Shown here in pieces: positions 1-9,600 of a stretch of DNA of 64,000 nucleotides. Below the pieces are notes generated by a model that was given only the letters and a program-made list of their open reading frames with translations, searched no databases and was not told the origin of the DNA. The DNA is taken from the NCBI RefSeq assembly GCF_900547205.1, contig NZ_URFY01000001.1, positions 1 through 64,000 on the forward strand. Direction: 5' to 3'. The stretch is from an uncultured Bacteroides sp. GTDB lineage: Bacteria; Bacteroidota; Bacteroidia; Bacteroidales; Bacteroidaceae. The first letter of the stretch is position 1. Each line of letters opens with the position of its first letter. The position numbers and the translations under genes were made by a program.

Positions 1-1017
1 GAAGAAATAGCAAAGGATATTGAAGCAGGACTGCCTTTGATAAGAGATGCTATATATAGCGTGCCGAAGTATCATTTCAATAAAAAGGCAGCTAATGCAT
101 TTGCGGCACGTTTTTATCTTTATTATCAGAAATGGGATAAAGTGATTAAATATGCAGATGCTGTGCTTGGTGCAAATCCTAGTACTTCTTTGCGTCATTG
201 GGAAGAAGATTTCGGGTCACTTAGCTTAGTGAATGATATTGCAAATCAGTATATCTCGGAAAAGAAACCCGCCAATCTGTTGATTGGAGCTTGCTATTCA
301 AGTTGGGGATATATGGTAGGTCCTTATAGTATTTATGAGCGTTATGGTCATGGGATGGATATTTATGTTGAGGAAACTATAAGTTCTAACGGACCATGGA
401 ATTGGAGAGGTTCATTGGAAATGAGTCGTCTCATTATTGGTAATCAGCAAAAGAACCCGTTCCCCAAGTTGGTTACTTATTTTGAGTATACAGATAAGGC
501 GAATGGCATTGGTCATAGGCATATAGTCACCGTACCGTTTACAACTGATGAAACTCTGCTTTGCCGTGCAGAAGCCTATGCGTTGGGTACACACAATTAT
601 GCAAAAGCATTGGAAGATATTAATACATGGATTGTTTATAATAGCTTCATAAGTAAAGATCAGGGTACTGATTTGACGGAATCGGAATTGAATGAATATT
701 ATGATAATCTTCCATATGCTCCTGCCCTTATCAACTCCAGAGAGGAAAGAAGCTTGAGAAAGAAATTGAATCCGGAAGGATTTACCGTATCTCCGGGTAC
801 AGAAGAGAATCTGGTTCAATTAATCCTACAATTGCGCCGTTTGGGCGGAATTCAAGAGGGGTTAAGATGGTATGATTTAAAACGTTATGGTATTGAGTTT
901 TCTCACAATCGTGCTGGTAATGTACCTATTGTATTGGAAAAAGATGATCCTAGACGTGCTATACAATTGCCACAAGATGTGATTGATGCGGGAATGCAAC
1001 CTAATCCAAGAAACTAA
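1..1017 (+). CDS. SusD/RagB-like outer-membrane lipoprotein, 3' part only
   Basis: The frame is open from base 1, so the N-terminus, with its signal peptide and lipobox, lies outside the window. About 338 codons are visible. Helical TPR-like sequence rich in Tyr, Trp and Ala (for example NAFAARFYLYYQKWDKVIKY) and the C-terminal pattern with EGLRWYDLKRYG and RAIQLPQDVI followed by QPNPR are typical of SusD-family proteins. By family knowledge it would sit on the cell surface as the ligand-binding lid of a SusC TonB-dependent transporter; a SusC partner would be expected just upstream, outside the window. The next gene starts 2 bp after the stop, so the two are co-transcribed. The ligand cannot be read from the sequence. 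Confidence 0.9.
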   Translation, partial: EEIAKDIEAGLPLIRDAIYSVPKYHFNKKAANAFAARFYLYYQKWDKVIKYADAVLGANPSTSLRHWEEDFGSLSLVNDIANQYISEKKPANLLIGACYSSWGYMVGPYSIYERYGHGMDIYVEETISSNGPWNWRGSLEMSRLIIGNQQKNPFPKLVTYFEYTDKANGIGHRHIVTVPFTTDETLLCRAEAYALGTHNYAKALEDINTWIVYNSFISKDQGTDLTESELNEYYDNLPYAPALINSREERSLRKKLNPEGFTVSPGTEENLVQLILQLRRLGGIQEGLRWYDLKRYGIEFSHNRAGNVPIVLEKDDPRRAIQLPQDVIDAGMQPNPRN

Positions 1018-1019
1018 AA

Positions 1020-1916
1020 ATGATGAACGCTATGAAATGTTTGAAATATATAACTTTAATCCTATTCATTATCTGCGGGACCAGTTCTTGCAGTGAAGAC
1101 AGTCTGGACAGCCAGAGTGTAATTGACGTCAATGCCCCTTTGAGGGCGGAATTTGATGTCTGGTTACTGAATAATTATGTCTATCCTTATAACATAGATT
1201 TCAAATACCGAATGGAAGACCATGAGTCGGATCATAATTTTAATCTGGTACCGGCAGAGGTGAACAAATCTGTTGCCATGGCAAAACTAGTTAAGTTTCT
1301 GTGGATTGACTCTTATATTGAAGTGATGGATAATAACCGCGAGTTTATTTGTACATATGGGCCTAAAATGATTCATTTAATAGGTTCTCCGGCTTACGAA
1401 GAAGGACAAATACAGTTAGGTACTGCCGAAGGCGGATTGAAAGTTACATTGTATAATGTAAATGCACTCGACATTCAAGGTCCGCCGGATATTGAACAAC
1501 TTAATTTCTGGTACTTTAAGACGATGCATCATGAGTTCACGCACATTTTGCATCAAACTATTGAATTCCCACAAGAGTTTTATGAGATTTCAACAGGAAG
1601 GTATACAGGTAGTGGCTGGGTGAATATATCTGATGAAGAGGCATTGCAAAGAGGTTTTATCACTCCATATGCTAGCAATGAAGTACATGAGGATTTTGCT
1701 GAGACTATTGCGAATTTTGTAACTCATGATGCCGCATGGTGGAATGCACAACTTAAAACTGCCGGGGATGGAGCTACTTATATCGAGCAGAAATTGGATA
1801 TTGCCCGCACATATATGACGGAAACCTGGAATATTGACTTGGATAAATTGCGGGATATCGTGCAGCGTCGCTCTGCAGAAGTGATTTATTTGAACTTGAA
1901 AAACCTAAAAGATTAA
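1020..1916 (+). CDS. Substrate import-associated zinc metallohydrolase lipoprotein
   Basis: 298 aa. A signal peptide ends in a lipobox with Cys24, followed by S-E-D, an acidic pattern that fits surface export in Bacteroidetes. The zinc motif HEFTH is at residues 171-175, and a later acidic segment HEDFAE (223-228) could supply the third ligand, as in gluzincin-type metallopeptidases. I assign it to the HExxH lipoprotein family that regularly accompanies SusC/SusD pairs. The role is probably cleavage of a peptide or amide bond in the imported substrate, but the family substrate is not known to me. It starts 2 bp after the SusD stop and lies 4 bp before the next gene, so it is a tight operon member. 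Confidence 0.82.
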   Translation: MMNAMKCLKYITLILFIICGTSSCSEDSLDSQSVIDVNAPLRAEFDVWLLNNYVYPYNIDFKYRMEDHESDHNFNLVPAEVNKSVAMAKLVKFLWIDSYIEVMDNNREFICTYGPKMIHLIGSPAYEEGQIQLGTAEGGLKVTLYNVNALDIQGPPDIEQLNFWYFKTMHHEFTHILHQTIEFPQEFYEISTGRYTGSGWVNISDEEALQRGFITPYASNEVHEDFAETIANFVTHDAAWWNAQLKTAGDGATYIEQKLDIARTYMTETWNIDLDKLRDIVQRRSAEVIYLNLKNLKD

Positions 1917-1920
1917 GATT

Positions 1921-3147
1921 ATGAGACATTTATATAATATCATTTTCCTGTTGGCTGTATTTTCCTTCGCATCATGTACGCCTGAGGTAGACGATGTCTT
2001 TGATGAAGCAGCATCAGTACGCATAAAGAAGGCTATTGAGGAAGATTTGAATATATTGCAAGGAGCCAAGAACGGATGGATGATGGAATATTATCCGTCT
2101 GCTACAAAAATGTATGGTGGATATTCAATATTAGTATCTTTTGATAAAGATGGTATTGCTAAAGTATCCTGTGATCTTTTTCCTAGTGATAAAGAAGTTA
2201 AAAGTCAGTATCAAATCAGACAGAGTACTGGTCCGACTTTAGTTTTCGATACTTATAATGAGATATTCCACTTCTTCTCTGAACCTGCCAACAGCTTGGG
2301 AATAGGTGATTCAGGAAAGGGGATGGAAGGTGATTATGAATTTCTTATTTTAGAGTGTACACCTGAAAAGGTAGTGCTCAAAGGGAAAAAAACAGGAAAT
2401 AGAATGGTTATGACTCCCATTCCGGAAACTGAAAGTTGGAAAGATTATCTGGGAAAAATCAGGGGTGTTGCCCGGGATGCCAGCATTGTATTATATGATG
2501 TGAATGTTGGAACGGAAACCCAGTATACAGTTAGGCAAGAATATCATGTGTTTGTTTTGACACATACGGATGGAAGTGAAGAAACAATTCCATTTGTATA
2601 TACATCCGATGGAATTAAATTCTATGAACCTATTGTTATCGGTTCAAGTCAAGTACAATCTCTTAAATGGGATGACGCTTCGCAAGCTTTTAAATCTGAG
2701 GATATTGCTTTAAAAGCTCAGACTCCTCCTGATGGTTATAGAAAATATGATGATTTCTTAGGTCGTTATGCATTTGTATACGAAAATGGGAACAGTATGG
2801 TAGAGGTCACACTTGAAGAGGAACTTTTTAATACTAGTTATACAATGAAGGGATTCCCTTCAGATCTTCGAGTTGTATATAAGCCGGATAAAGGTGTTAT
2901 CGGGATTGAAACGCAGGTTATAAGTGGGAATTCGATGTTATGCCCAACAGATGGACGCTATTTTTACCAAGCAGCAGGAGCGGGATTTATTGGTGTAAAT
3001 GGTATAAATTCTGGAGGTGCTCCTATTGTACTCTTGGAGGATAATGGTGCTTTGGAAATTTCTCTTGCTGGATTTTATGCTGTAGATATGACAGGACCTA
3101 GTCTTATATACGATATAATGTATCCTGTCGGAATGGTGAAACAATAA
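1921..3147 (+). CDS. DUF4302-type lipoprotein
   Basis: 408 aa with a signal peptide and lipobox Cys19, followed by T-P-E-V-D-D. The body is beta-rich, and the segment with GWMMEYYPS and GGYSILVSFDKDG matches my memory of DUF4302 proteins, which are found beside SusD and the HExxH lipoprotein. No catalytic motif is visible. By position it could be a surface accessory (SusE/SusF-like) protein that holds or presents the substrate of locus A; that role is inference. It is 4 bp downstream of the metallohydrolase and 14 bp upstream of the BACON protein gene. Confidence 0.68.
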   Translation: MRHLYNIIFLLAVFSFASCTPEVDDVFDEAASVRIKKAIEEDLNILQGAKNGWMMEYYPSATKMYGGYSILVSFDKDGIAKVSCDLFPSDKEVKSQYQIRQSTGPTLVFDTYNEIFHFFSEPANSLGIGDSGKGMEGDYEFLILECTPEKVVLKGKKTGNRMVMTPIPETESWKDYLGKIRGVARDASIVLYDVNVGTETQYTVRQEYHVFVLTHTDGSEETIPFVYTSDGIKFYEPIVIGSSQVQSLKWDDASQAFKSEDIALKAQTPPDGYRKYDDFLGRYAFVYENGNSMVEVTLEEELFNTSYTMKGFPSDLRVVYKPDKGVIGIETQVISGNSMLCPTDGRYFYQAAGAGFIGVNGINSGGAPIVLLEDNGALEISLAGFYAVDMTGPSLIYDIMYPVGMVKQ

Positions 3148-3161
3148 TTAGCAGAATAATT

Positions 3162-4196
3162 ATGAAAAAGATTATATATATATTATGGGCTGTATCTTGT
3201 GTTATGATGACAGCTTGTAGTGAAGATGATTCAATAGTCGAAATAACATCACTCAATATTGTTGAATCAGTAGTCGACTTTGATGCGACTGGGGGGGAAG
3301 GCTTTTTGAAGGTAGAAAATGGAAGTAATGAGATGAATGTTACATCGAACACAGATTGGTGTGTTATTAAGGATGTGACTAGTGATAAAGTTACTTTTGT
3401 CGTTGACCAGAATAATGATATAGTTAGTCGTTCTGCCTTAATAAAACTGGAATTTGATGGACAAAGCAAGCAGGTTGCTATAACTCAAGCTGGCGGGGTG
3501 TCTGAATATGAATCGGGTGTTTATAAACGTTTCGGAAATGATGCATTTAATGCAGATATAAGCGTAACCAGTACATTACCTATAACTGTGTCCATAAGCG
3601 ATGATGCGAAAGATTGGTTGAATTATAAGGCCATTGAGGGAGGTTTTGGATTTAGTGGTTCAGCCAATGATACGGGAGATATTCGTTGGGCTAAAGTGAC
3701 AATTACTTCAGGTAAAACTTCTTCCTACTATTATTTTATGCAATATGATGTTGATAATTTATTGGGTAATTACATTGGTATTTCTCAGATATATTCAACT
3801 TATATGCAGGGGGTAGATGGGTATTGTAATATTGCTGCTCAAATAAGCCCTAATGATAATGGAAAATATATCATTCAATTTCCTAATATTTTAGGAGATA
3901 ATACCTTGTCATTAGAAGCATCTTATGTAAATGGTATGTTTGTCGTTGAGACACCCCAGTCGCAGGATTATATGGTAAAGATATATTATGGTAGCATGAT
4001 TGCGGGTGCAGGTAATCAATTACTTTTTAATTCAAAAATTCCAATAGCTCCTGTTATTTCAGAAAATAATGTTTTGCTGTCTTATGCATCGGATACTTTT
4101 TTTATCTTAGGATTGTTTAAAGAGCCTGTTGTTTCAGTAGAGAATTATGCGCGGCAATATACAGAATTTCCTGCAATTATTTTGCAGAAGAATTAA
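3162..4196 (+). CDS. BACON-domain lipoprotein
   Basis: 344 aa. The signal peptide ends at lipobox Cys19, followed by S-E-D-D, a surface-export-like pattern. Residues of about 25-110 fit a BACON domain: a beta-sandwich with an FDATGGEG turn, SNTDWCVI and ending in VAITQAGG. The remaining part is beta-rich and not recognised. BACON domains occur in Bacteroides surface proteins and often act as spacers or binding modules. It is the last gene of locus A; a strong hairpin follows about 105 bp downstream. A run of seven G bases (3291-3297) lies inside the BACON part. Confidence 0.75.
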   Translation: MKKIIYILWAVSCVMMTACSEDDSIVEITSLNIVESVVDFDATGGEGFLKVENGSNEMNVTSNTDWCVIKDVTSDKVTFVVDQNNDIVSRSALIKLEFDGQSKQVAITQAGGVSEYESGVYKRFGNDAFNADISVTSTLPITVSISDDAKDWLNYKAIEGGFGFSGSANDTGDIRWAKVTITSGKTSSYYYFMQYDVDNLLGNYIGISQIYSTYMQGVDGYCNIAAQISPNDNGKYIIQFPNILGDNTLSLEASYVNGMFVVETPQSQDYMVKIYYGSMIAGAGNQLLFNSKIPIAPVISENNVLLSYASDTFFILGLFKEPVVSVENYARQYTEFPAIILQKN

Positions 4197-4302
4197 TAGT
4201 AACATTACACAATGATATCATGTTTTGAATAGTATATGCGAGCGCGCTTTCGAGCTAAATCATAGATTCCCTTAAGGAAGATTTGGCTTACATTAATTGT
4301 AG

Positions 4303-4345
4303 AAGACTAGCTGTTTTGCGATAAAATAGCTAGTCTTTGTTATTT
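4303..4345 (+). terminator. Rho-independent terminator of locus A
   Basis: A 10-bp stem AAGACTAGCT (4303-4312) pairs perfectly with AGCTAGTCTT (4328-4337) across a 15-nt loop and is followed by TGTTATTTCT. It lies about 105 bp after the BACON gene stop. The gene on the other side (queG) ends about 660 bp away, so it mainly serves locus A. Confidence 0.75.
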
Positions 4346-4520
4346 CTAACTTATATATAGTATATGGGGTTCACTACTTCCACCCAATTGCTGAAACGCC
4401 GATGAATAAAGGGATAGCGGGTGAAGGCAGGGTGCAAAACAAGGTGAAACCGACCGTTGTAGCCTTCACCTTCTGAATTTCATTGTACAAAAACGAAAGC
4501 TGTTGAGGTTTAGTGACAGC

Positions 4521-4784
4521 TATTAATAGTTGATTTGTCAGGTATTAATAGCTAAGTTGTCAGATGTTAATAGTTGAACCACAAGGTATTAATATCTGAG
4601 CTGCTGCGTATATATACTCAGCACGCTGGATATATAGATGCTGTATACTGGATATATGGTTACTGAATTCAACTTATTAATCGTCTATTTCCTGACATAA
4701 ATAACAATGCATGATACTCCTGCTAACAATGCTTCTCATCCCTACTAACAATGCTTGTTAGCACTGCTGACATTGCTAATGACG
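4521..4784. repeat. Degenerate tandem array with 22-bp period
   Basis: Short AT-rich cores recur at exactly 22-bp steps. TATTAATA-like or TATATATA-like cores start at 4521, 4543, 4565, 4587, 4609, 4631, 4653 and 4675. In the next part TAACAATGC-like cores start at 4702, 4724, 4746 and 4768, again 22 bp apart. Several cores are palindromes, for example CTATTAATAG, and CTAACAA/TTGTTAG around 4745-4761. Unit sequences drift along the array while the spacing does not. Function unknown; see findings. Confidence 0.75.
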
Positions 4785-5001
4785 ATTTGCATCATTATCA
4801 CCAGATTTGTAACCTATATGTCTCAAATTATTAAAAAAGCATCGGAAAAAGCGGGGTGAAAGCGATGAAGGTCGATTTTTGATTGAATTTGCCATCAGCA
4901 TTCACCCGTTATTCTCTCATTCATAGTAGATTAACTGATTGGGTGAAACGGGTGAACCTTATATAATATTCTATGGTGCAATAGCTACATAAGTGTTCTC
5001 A

Positions 5002-5952
5002 TTAAGAATCTTTTGCTGCCTTGATGTTTCTCACGAGTCCCTGATACTTTGCCCGCTTCACTGCACTGCCTTTAAAAAGGACTTTGTATTGCTCTTCGGT
5101 GAGTTGATGCCAATCTTGTTTCTGCATATCGACTAGGCGGGGAGAGGGGTGAAATTCCGTCACTTTTGTTGGGCTTGCAAAGCGATTCCAAGGGCAGGCA
5201 CGTTGACACTCGTCGCAGCCATATATCTTATTGCCCATTTTTTTGCCCGTATCGGGCGGAAGTTCGCCGCGGTGCTCAATGGTAAGGTAGGAGAGACATT
5301 TTGCGGAGATGAGCCGGAAAGGGGCTTCTAGTGCTTTCGTAGGACAAACATTCAGACAACGGGTGCAGGAACCGCAACGGCTTTTCTGTGGCGTGTCGTA
5401 GCTGTCGGCGGCTGCGCCGATAATGATTTCACCTAAGAAGAAACAGGAACCAGCCTGTGGAATGATGAGCTGAGTGTTTTTCCCAATCCAGCCAAGACCG
5501 GCACGCCATGCCCAGTAGCGTTCGAGTACGGGGGCGGTGTCGCAGAATATACGAGCATTGATGTCCTCCAAGTCTGTTTCCGATAATAGTTCCTTGCGTA
5601 TAAACTCCAGCAAGTCATTGAGCTTTGCCTTCATCACGTCGTGATAATCTTTTCCGTAGGCATACCAAGCAATCTGGTATTCGTTTTCGGGAATTATCTT
5701 ATCCGGATAGTAATTCATGGCAACACTGACAACCGTTTGTGCACCTTCTACCAATAGGCATGGATTGAGCCGCTTCTCCTCATAGTTCTGCATATACGCC
5801 ATCTCTGCCTGGCAGCCATCGGCTATCCATTGGCGAAAGGCTGACGCTACCGTCCCGCTGACAGCTTCGGCAGGAGCTAGCCCACAAGCTGAAAAGCCGA
5901 GGCGCAGGGCTTCGGCTTTTATATTTTCTGAGGAGAGGAGGTACTTCTTCAT
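5002..5952 (-). CDS. queG: Epoxyqueuosine reductase
   Basis: 316 aa, the usual length for QueG. It reduces epoxyqueuosine to queuosine in tRNA, the last step of the pathway, using a cobalamin cofactor and two 4Fe-4S clusters. Cluster cysteines are visible as CGSCTRCLNVC (193-203) and CDECQRAC (246-253), plus Cys219. The expected catalytic Asp sits in the CDTAPVLER segment (Asp138). Cytoplasmic. Its start overlaps the stop of the upstream deacetylase gene by 4 bp, so the two are translated from one message, although no functional link between them is evident. Confidence 0.95.
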   Translation of the reverse strand: MKKYLLSSENIKAEALRLGFSACGLAPAEAVSGTVASAFRQWIADGCQAEMAYMQNYEEKRLNPCLLVEGAQTVVSVAMNYYPDKIIPENEYQIAWYAYGKDYHDVMKAKLNDLLEFIRKELLSETDLEDINARIFCDTAPVLERYWAWRAGLGWIGKNTQLIIPQAGSCFFLGEIIIGAAADSYDTPQKSRCGSCTRCLNVCPTKALEAPFRLISAKCLSYLTIEHRGELPPDTGKKMGNKIYGCDECQRACPWNRFASPTKVTEFHPSPRLVDMQKQDWHQLTEEQYKVLFKGSAVKRAKYQGLVRNIKAAKDS

Positions 5953-6563
5953 AGCACTTTAAACTCATACCCTTTCGCCTTCAAAAACTCGATGGAGCGG
6001 GGGAGAGCATATTGCAGGTTCCCGTTGTTCCATGATTTTCGGGAGTCGTGGAAGGTAATGATAGAACCGTTGCGCACGTAGCGTTTCACGTTGTTGAACA
6101 CTTGTTCGGGAGTCATCCGCTTACTGTAGTCGCGGGTGACGAGGTCCCACATAATGATGCGGTAGTGATTGCGCAGCGTGTAGTATTGCCTGAATCCCAT
6201 ATGCCCGTGGGGCGGGCGGAAGAGGTCGGAATGGATAATCTCGTCCACTTTCTTGGCATTAGCCAGATAGTCGGGGTTGGAGTATTCAAATCCACGGATA
6301 TGGTTGTAGGTGTGGTTACCGATGCGGTGTCCGTGCTCTACCACCATCCGGTATTCGTCCGGGTGCTTTCGTATATTGTCGCCCACCATGAAGAAGGTGG
6401 CTTTTATATTGTGTTTTTCCAGCAGCTCCAATACCCAGGGGGTTACTTCGGGGATAGGACCGTCGTCAAAAGTCAGGTAGACTGCTTTCTCGTTCGGGTT
6501 CATCCGGAAGATTGCTTGTGGATACAATGCCCGGAAAAAACGAGGTGGTTGTTCTATAAACAT
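5949..6563 (-). CDS. Polysaccharide deacetylase (NodB homology) family protein
   Basis: 204 aa, essentially just the NodB domain. The five family motifs are visible: TFDDGP (31-36) with the catalytic and metal Asp pair, the metal-binding histidines in GNHTYNH (His84, His88), RPPHG (116-120) and the TFHDS motif (His172). It should remove N- or O-acetyl groups from a sugar polymer, using a divalent metal. No signal peptide is obvious, so location is uncertain. The CDS overlaps queG by 4 bp and lies downstream of the DUF2723 gene across a palindromic repeat. Confidence 0.88.
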   Translation of the reverse strand: MFIEQPPRFFRALYPQAIFRMNPNEKAVYLTFDDGPIPEVTPWVLELLEKHNIKATFFMVGDNIRKHPDEYRMVVEHGHRIGNHTYNHIRGFEYSNPDYLANAKKVDEIIHSDLFRPPHGHMGFRQYYTLRNHYRIIMWDLVTRDYSKRMTPEQVFNNVKRYVRNGSIITFHDSRKSWNNGNLQYALPRSIEFLKAKGYEFKVL

Positions 6564-6590
6564 TTTACTAGCGGTTAATGATTAGTGATT

Positions 6591-6677
6591 AGTGAGTAAC
6601 GGTTAGTGATTAGTGATTAACGCTCACTCTTTTCCGCTGAGCAAGATTAATCACTAATCACTAAACCGTTAATCACT
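6591..6677. repeat. Intergenic palindrome built of 7-nt units (GATTAGT type)
   Basis: Direct copies of TTAGTGATTAGTGATTA form a left arm (6591-6626) that is mirrored by a right arm (6638-6677) containing TAATCACTAATCACTAA; the ends GCTCA/TGAGC close an 11-nt loop. The right arm reaches the stop codon of the DUF2723 gene. A single-arm relative with the same units is at 26836-26868. It may act as a terminator or RNA-stability hairpin between the two genes. Confidence 0.7.
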
Positions 6678-9600
6678 ATTTACTCCCTTTCATTCTAGTT
6701 ATATACTGTTGATATAATTCTTCGAGTTGTGCAGAGTAGTGTTTAGCCAATTCATCCGATTTGTATTTCTGCATCAGGCGTATTTCGGCATCGAGCAGGC
6801 TGGCATTGTACACGAAGTTCTCGCCGGCAATGGCAAGCTGGTTGTCATTCAGGCTGAGATACCATATCATGTATTCGAGGGACTTGTTGGCAAGTTCGTC
6901 TATCATCTTGTTGGCCTTCTCGGTCTGTCCCAGTTGGTAGTAGGCTTCTGCCATCTGGAAGGCGCCGTTGGCCCAGTCATATGGTACGTTGTATGCCGGA
7001 ATCATCTTCTCGGCATAGTCGAGCACAGCCAGTGCTTTGTCTTTCTTGCCTTCTTTGATGAGCTGTCCCACCAGTTGGGAGAAAACACGGCGGTGCGTGT
7101 AGCACATACGCATCACATTCTCGTCGATGTAGATGCCCGGTTTGTCGATACCGCCAAACTTGAACTTGTTCATCAGGTTGTCGTACATCTTCTCGGTGTC
7201 TATCTTGCTGTCCAGCTTCTCCGTATCGAACGGGGTGAAGCGGTAGGCAAGACCTTCCTGAATGAAGTGGTTGTCCATGCCGAGATGGTTCTCGCTGCCC
7301 ACGGTGATAGCCATGTAGGTAGGCCGTTCCCAGTTGGCGTTGGCAAGCATTTCGAGCATCATCAGTTCGCTCTTGTAGAGGGCGCGTTTCGGGTTGCCGT
7401 TGGCGTCTCTGAGCAGGATGGTCATATAATCGGGGATGGAGTCACCCAATGCTTTCGGAATCATCATGCCCGAGCGGCGTACGGCGTCCTTGTCAATCTT
7501 CATCACGATGCTGTCCGTGGGCACCACGCGCAGTCCTTCTTTCTCCGAGCGAATCCAGTATTTGAGGATGTTCTTCAGTTCATACGGGTTTTCTCCGAAT
7601 TGCTCTATCAGTTCTTCCATCGCTTCCGGATGTCCGTTCTTGCGGGCGGTGTCTGCCTTGGCATACATTGCGTCGATGTTCTTCTTCACTTCGGGGCGTA
7701 TGGTGATGTATTCGTTCTGTCCTTCAACGTATTCCACGCGGTCCCAAGTGATGGGGAGTGATGGAGAGTCGTAGGCAGGACGTTTCATCTGGTCGATATA
7801 CCAGTCGGTCTGCAGGTAGCTCAGGTTGCAGGTACGTGCGTCGGTACGGAAGCCTTCCGTCTCCTGGTTGTACCACAGAGGGAATGTATCGTTGTCGCCA
7901 TTGGTGTAGATAATCGGGTTGCCTTCTTCCTGAAGTGTCATCAGGTAGTTTTGACCGAAGTCGCGGGCTACAAAGCGTCCGCTACGGTCGTGGTCGTCCC
8001 ACGTTTGTCCTGCCATCTGGATGGGGACAAGCAGACAGATAACGGAAGCTAGAGCGGCGGCAGGGAGTTCTTGCATCTTGCAGTAGTCGCGCAGCAGGCG
8101 GATGATGCCTGCCACCCCCATACCTACCCAGATGGCGAAGGCGTAGAATGAGCCGGCATATGCATAGTCTCGTTCACGTGGCTGTGCAGGCGTCTGGTTG
8201 AGGTAGAGCACGATGGCGATACCTGTCATGAAGAACAGGAAGAATACTACCCAGAATTGCTGGATGCCTCGCTGGCTGTGGTAAGCCTGCCAGAAGAGTC
8301 CTATCAATCCGAGCAACAAGGGTAAGCAGTAGAACACGTTGTGCCCTTTATTGTCTTTCAGGTCTTGAGGGAGCAATTCTTGGTTGCCTACTAGTATGTT
8401 GTCGATAAACGGTATACCGGTAATCCAGTTGCCGTGTTCAATCTCACCGCTACTTTGGATATCGTTCTGCCGTCCGGCAAAGTTCCACATAAAGTAACGC
8501 CAGTACATGAAGTTCAACTGGTAGGTGAAGAAGAATTTGATGTTCTCCCATTGGGTCGGTATGTTCACCATCACCATTTCTCCGCATTGGTCGTAAGGCT
8601 CGTCGTGGCCTTTTATGTCCACCCATTGCTTGTAGAGCGGGGCGTGTGAAGAGCTGTACATACGCGGGAACAGCATATTCTGCGCATATTCGTATTCGAT
8701 GCGGCCGGGGAGTTTGATGTAAGAGTCCTTCTCGTCGGGAGAAGTCTTTTCCTTGCGGACGTATTTGCTTCCTGTCTCCGATTGGCGGGGTACACAGTAG
8801 CCGTCTTTAACGTCGAGTGCCACTTTCGAGGAGAAAGCGGGTCCGTAGAAGAGGGGACGTGTTCCGTATTGCTCGCGGCCGAGGTATTCGCCCAGCGTGA
8901 AGATATCTTCGGGGGAGTTCTGGTCCATCGGCGTGTTGGCAGTGGAACGAATGACAATCAGTGCATAGGATGAATATCCGATGACAATCATCATTGTGCA
9001 CAGCATGGCTGTGTTCATTGTGCGGGCGGAGATGCGCCATTTCTCTTTAATCTTTTCCTGTACAGATGGTGCAAGATAGAATGCAAGAACGGCGATTACC
9101 AAGATGCCAATCAGGATACTGCTTACTCCATGTCCGTAGAAGGGGATACCCAGCAACGCAATGGTCAGAATGAAGGAGATGGTCATACGCATCTTGCTCT
9201 TCTGCACATAGCTTTCGTAGACACCCCATATCAGTGAGGCTGCCAGCAAGACGATGTAGACGCCTACTCCTGTATTGAAAGGCATTCCCAGCGTGTTGAC
9301 AAACAGCAGTTCGAACCATCCGCCTACTTTCACGATGCCCGGCACGATGCCGTAGAGCACGGCGGCTACGAGCACACCGGAGCCTACGAGTGCCAGCAGT
9401 GAACCTTTGGCTGTAGCGTTCGGGGTTTTCTTGTAGTAATATACCAGTACGATGGCGGGCAGACAAAGCAAGTTGAGCAAGTGCACGCCGATACTTAATC
9501 CGGTGAGGTAGGCAATCAGGATAATCCAGCGGTCGCTATGAGGTTGGTCGGCCACGTCTTCCCACTTCAGAATCAGCCAGAAAACGACGGCTGTAAAGAG

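Larger units (their letters stand above)
4197..5001. other. Gene-free region between convergent genes
   Basis: No convincing ORF in 805 bp. It holds a terminator for locus A near its left end, then a stretch with repeated GGTGAA/TTCACC words (about 4417-4471), the 22-bp-period array, and more GGTGAA/TTCACC words (about 4850-4957), so the array is flanked by loosely inverted arms. Nothing recognised as RNA or mobile element. Confidence 0.7.

Noticed and set aside
4521..4784. CRISPR array
   Set aside because: The period is only 22 bp, units are degenerate, there are no unique spacers and no cas genes nearby.
6048..6578. Plus-strand frame of 176 codons opposite the polysaccharide deacetylase
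   Set aside because: Antisense to a gene whose five NodB motifs are intact; no family resemblance.
6727..7761. Long plus-strand open frame opposite the DUF2723 gene
   Set aside because: Antisense shadow of a well-supported 1127-residue protein; no signal, motif or promoter of its own.
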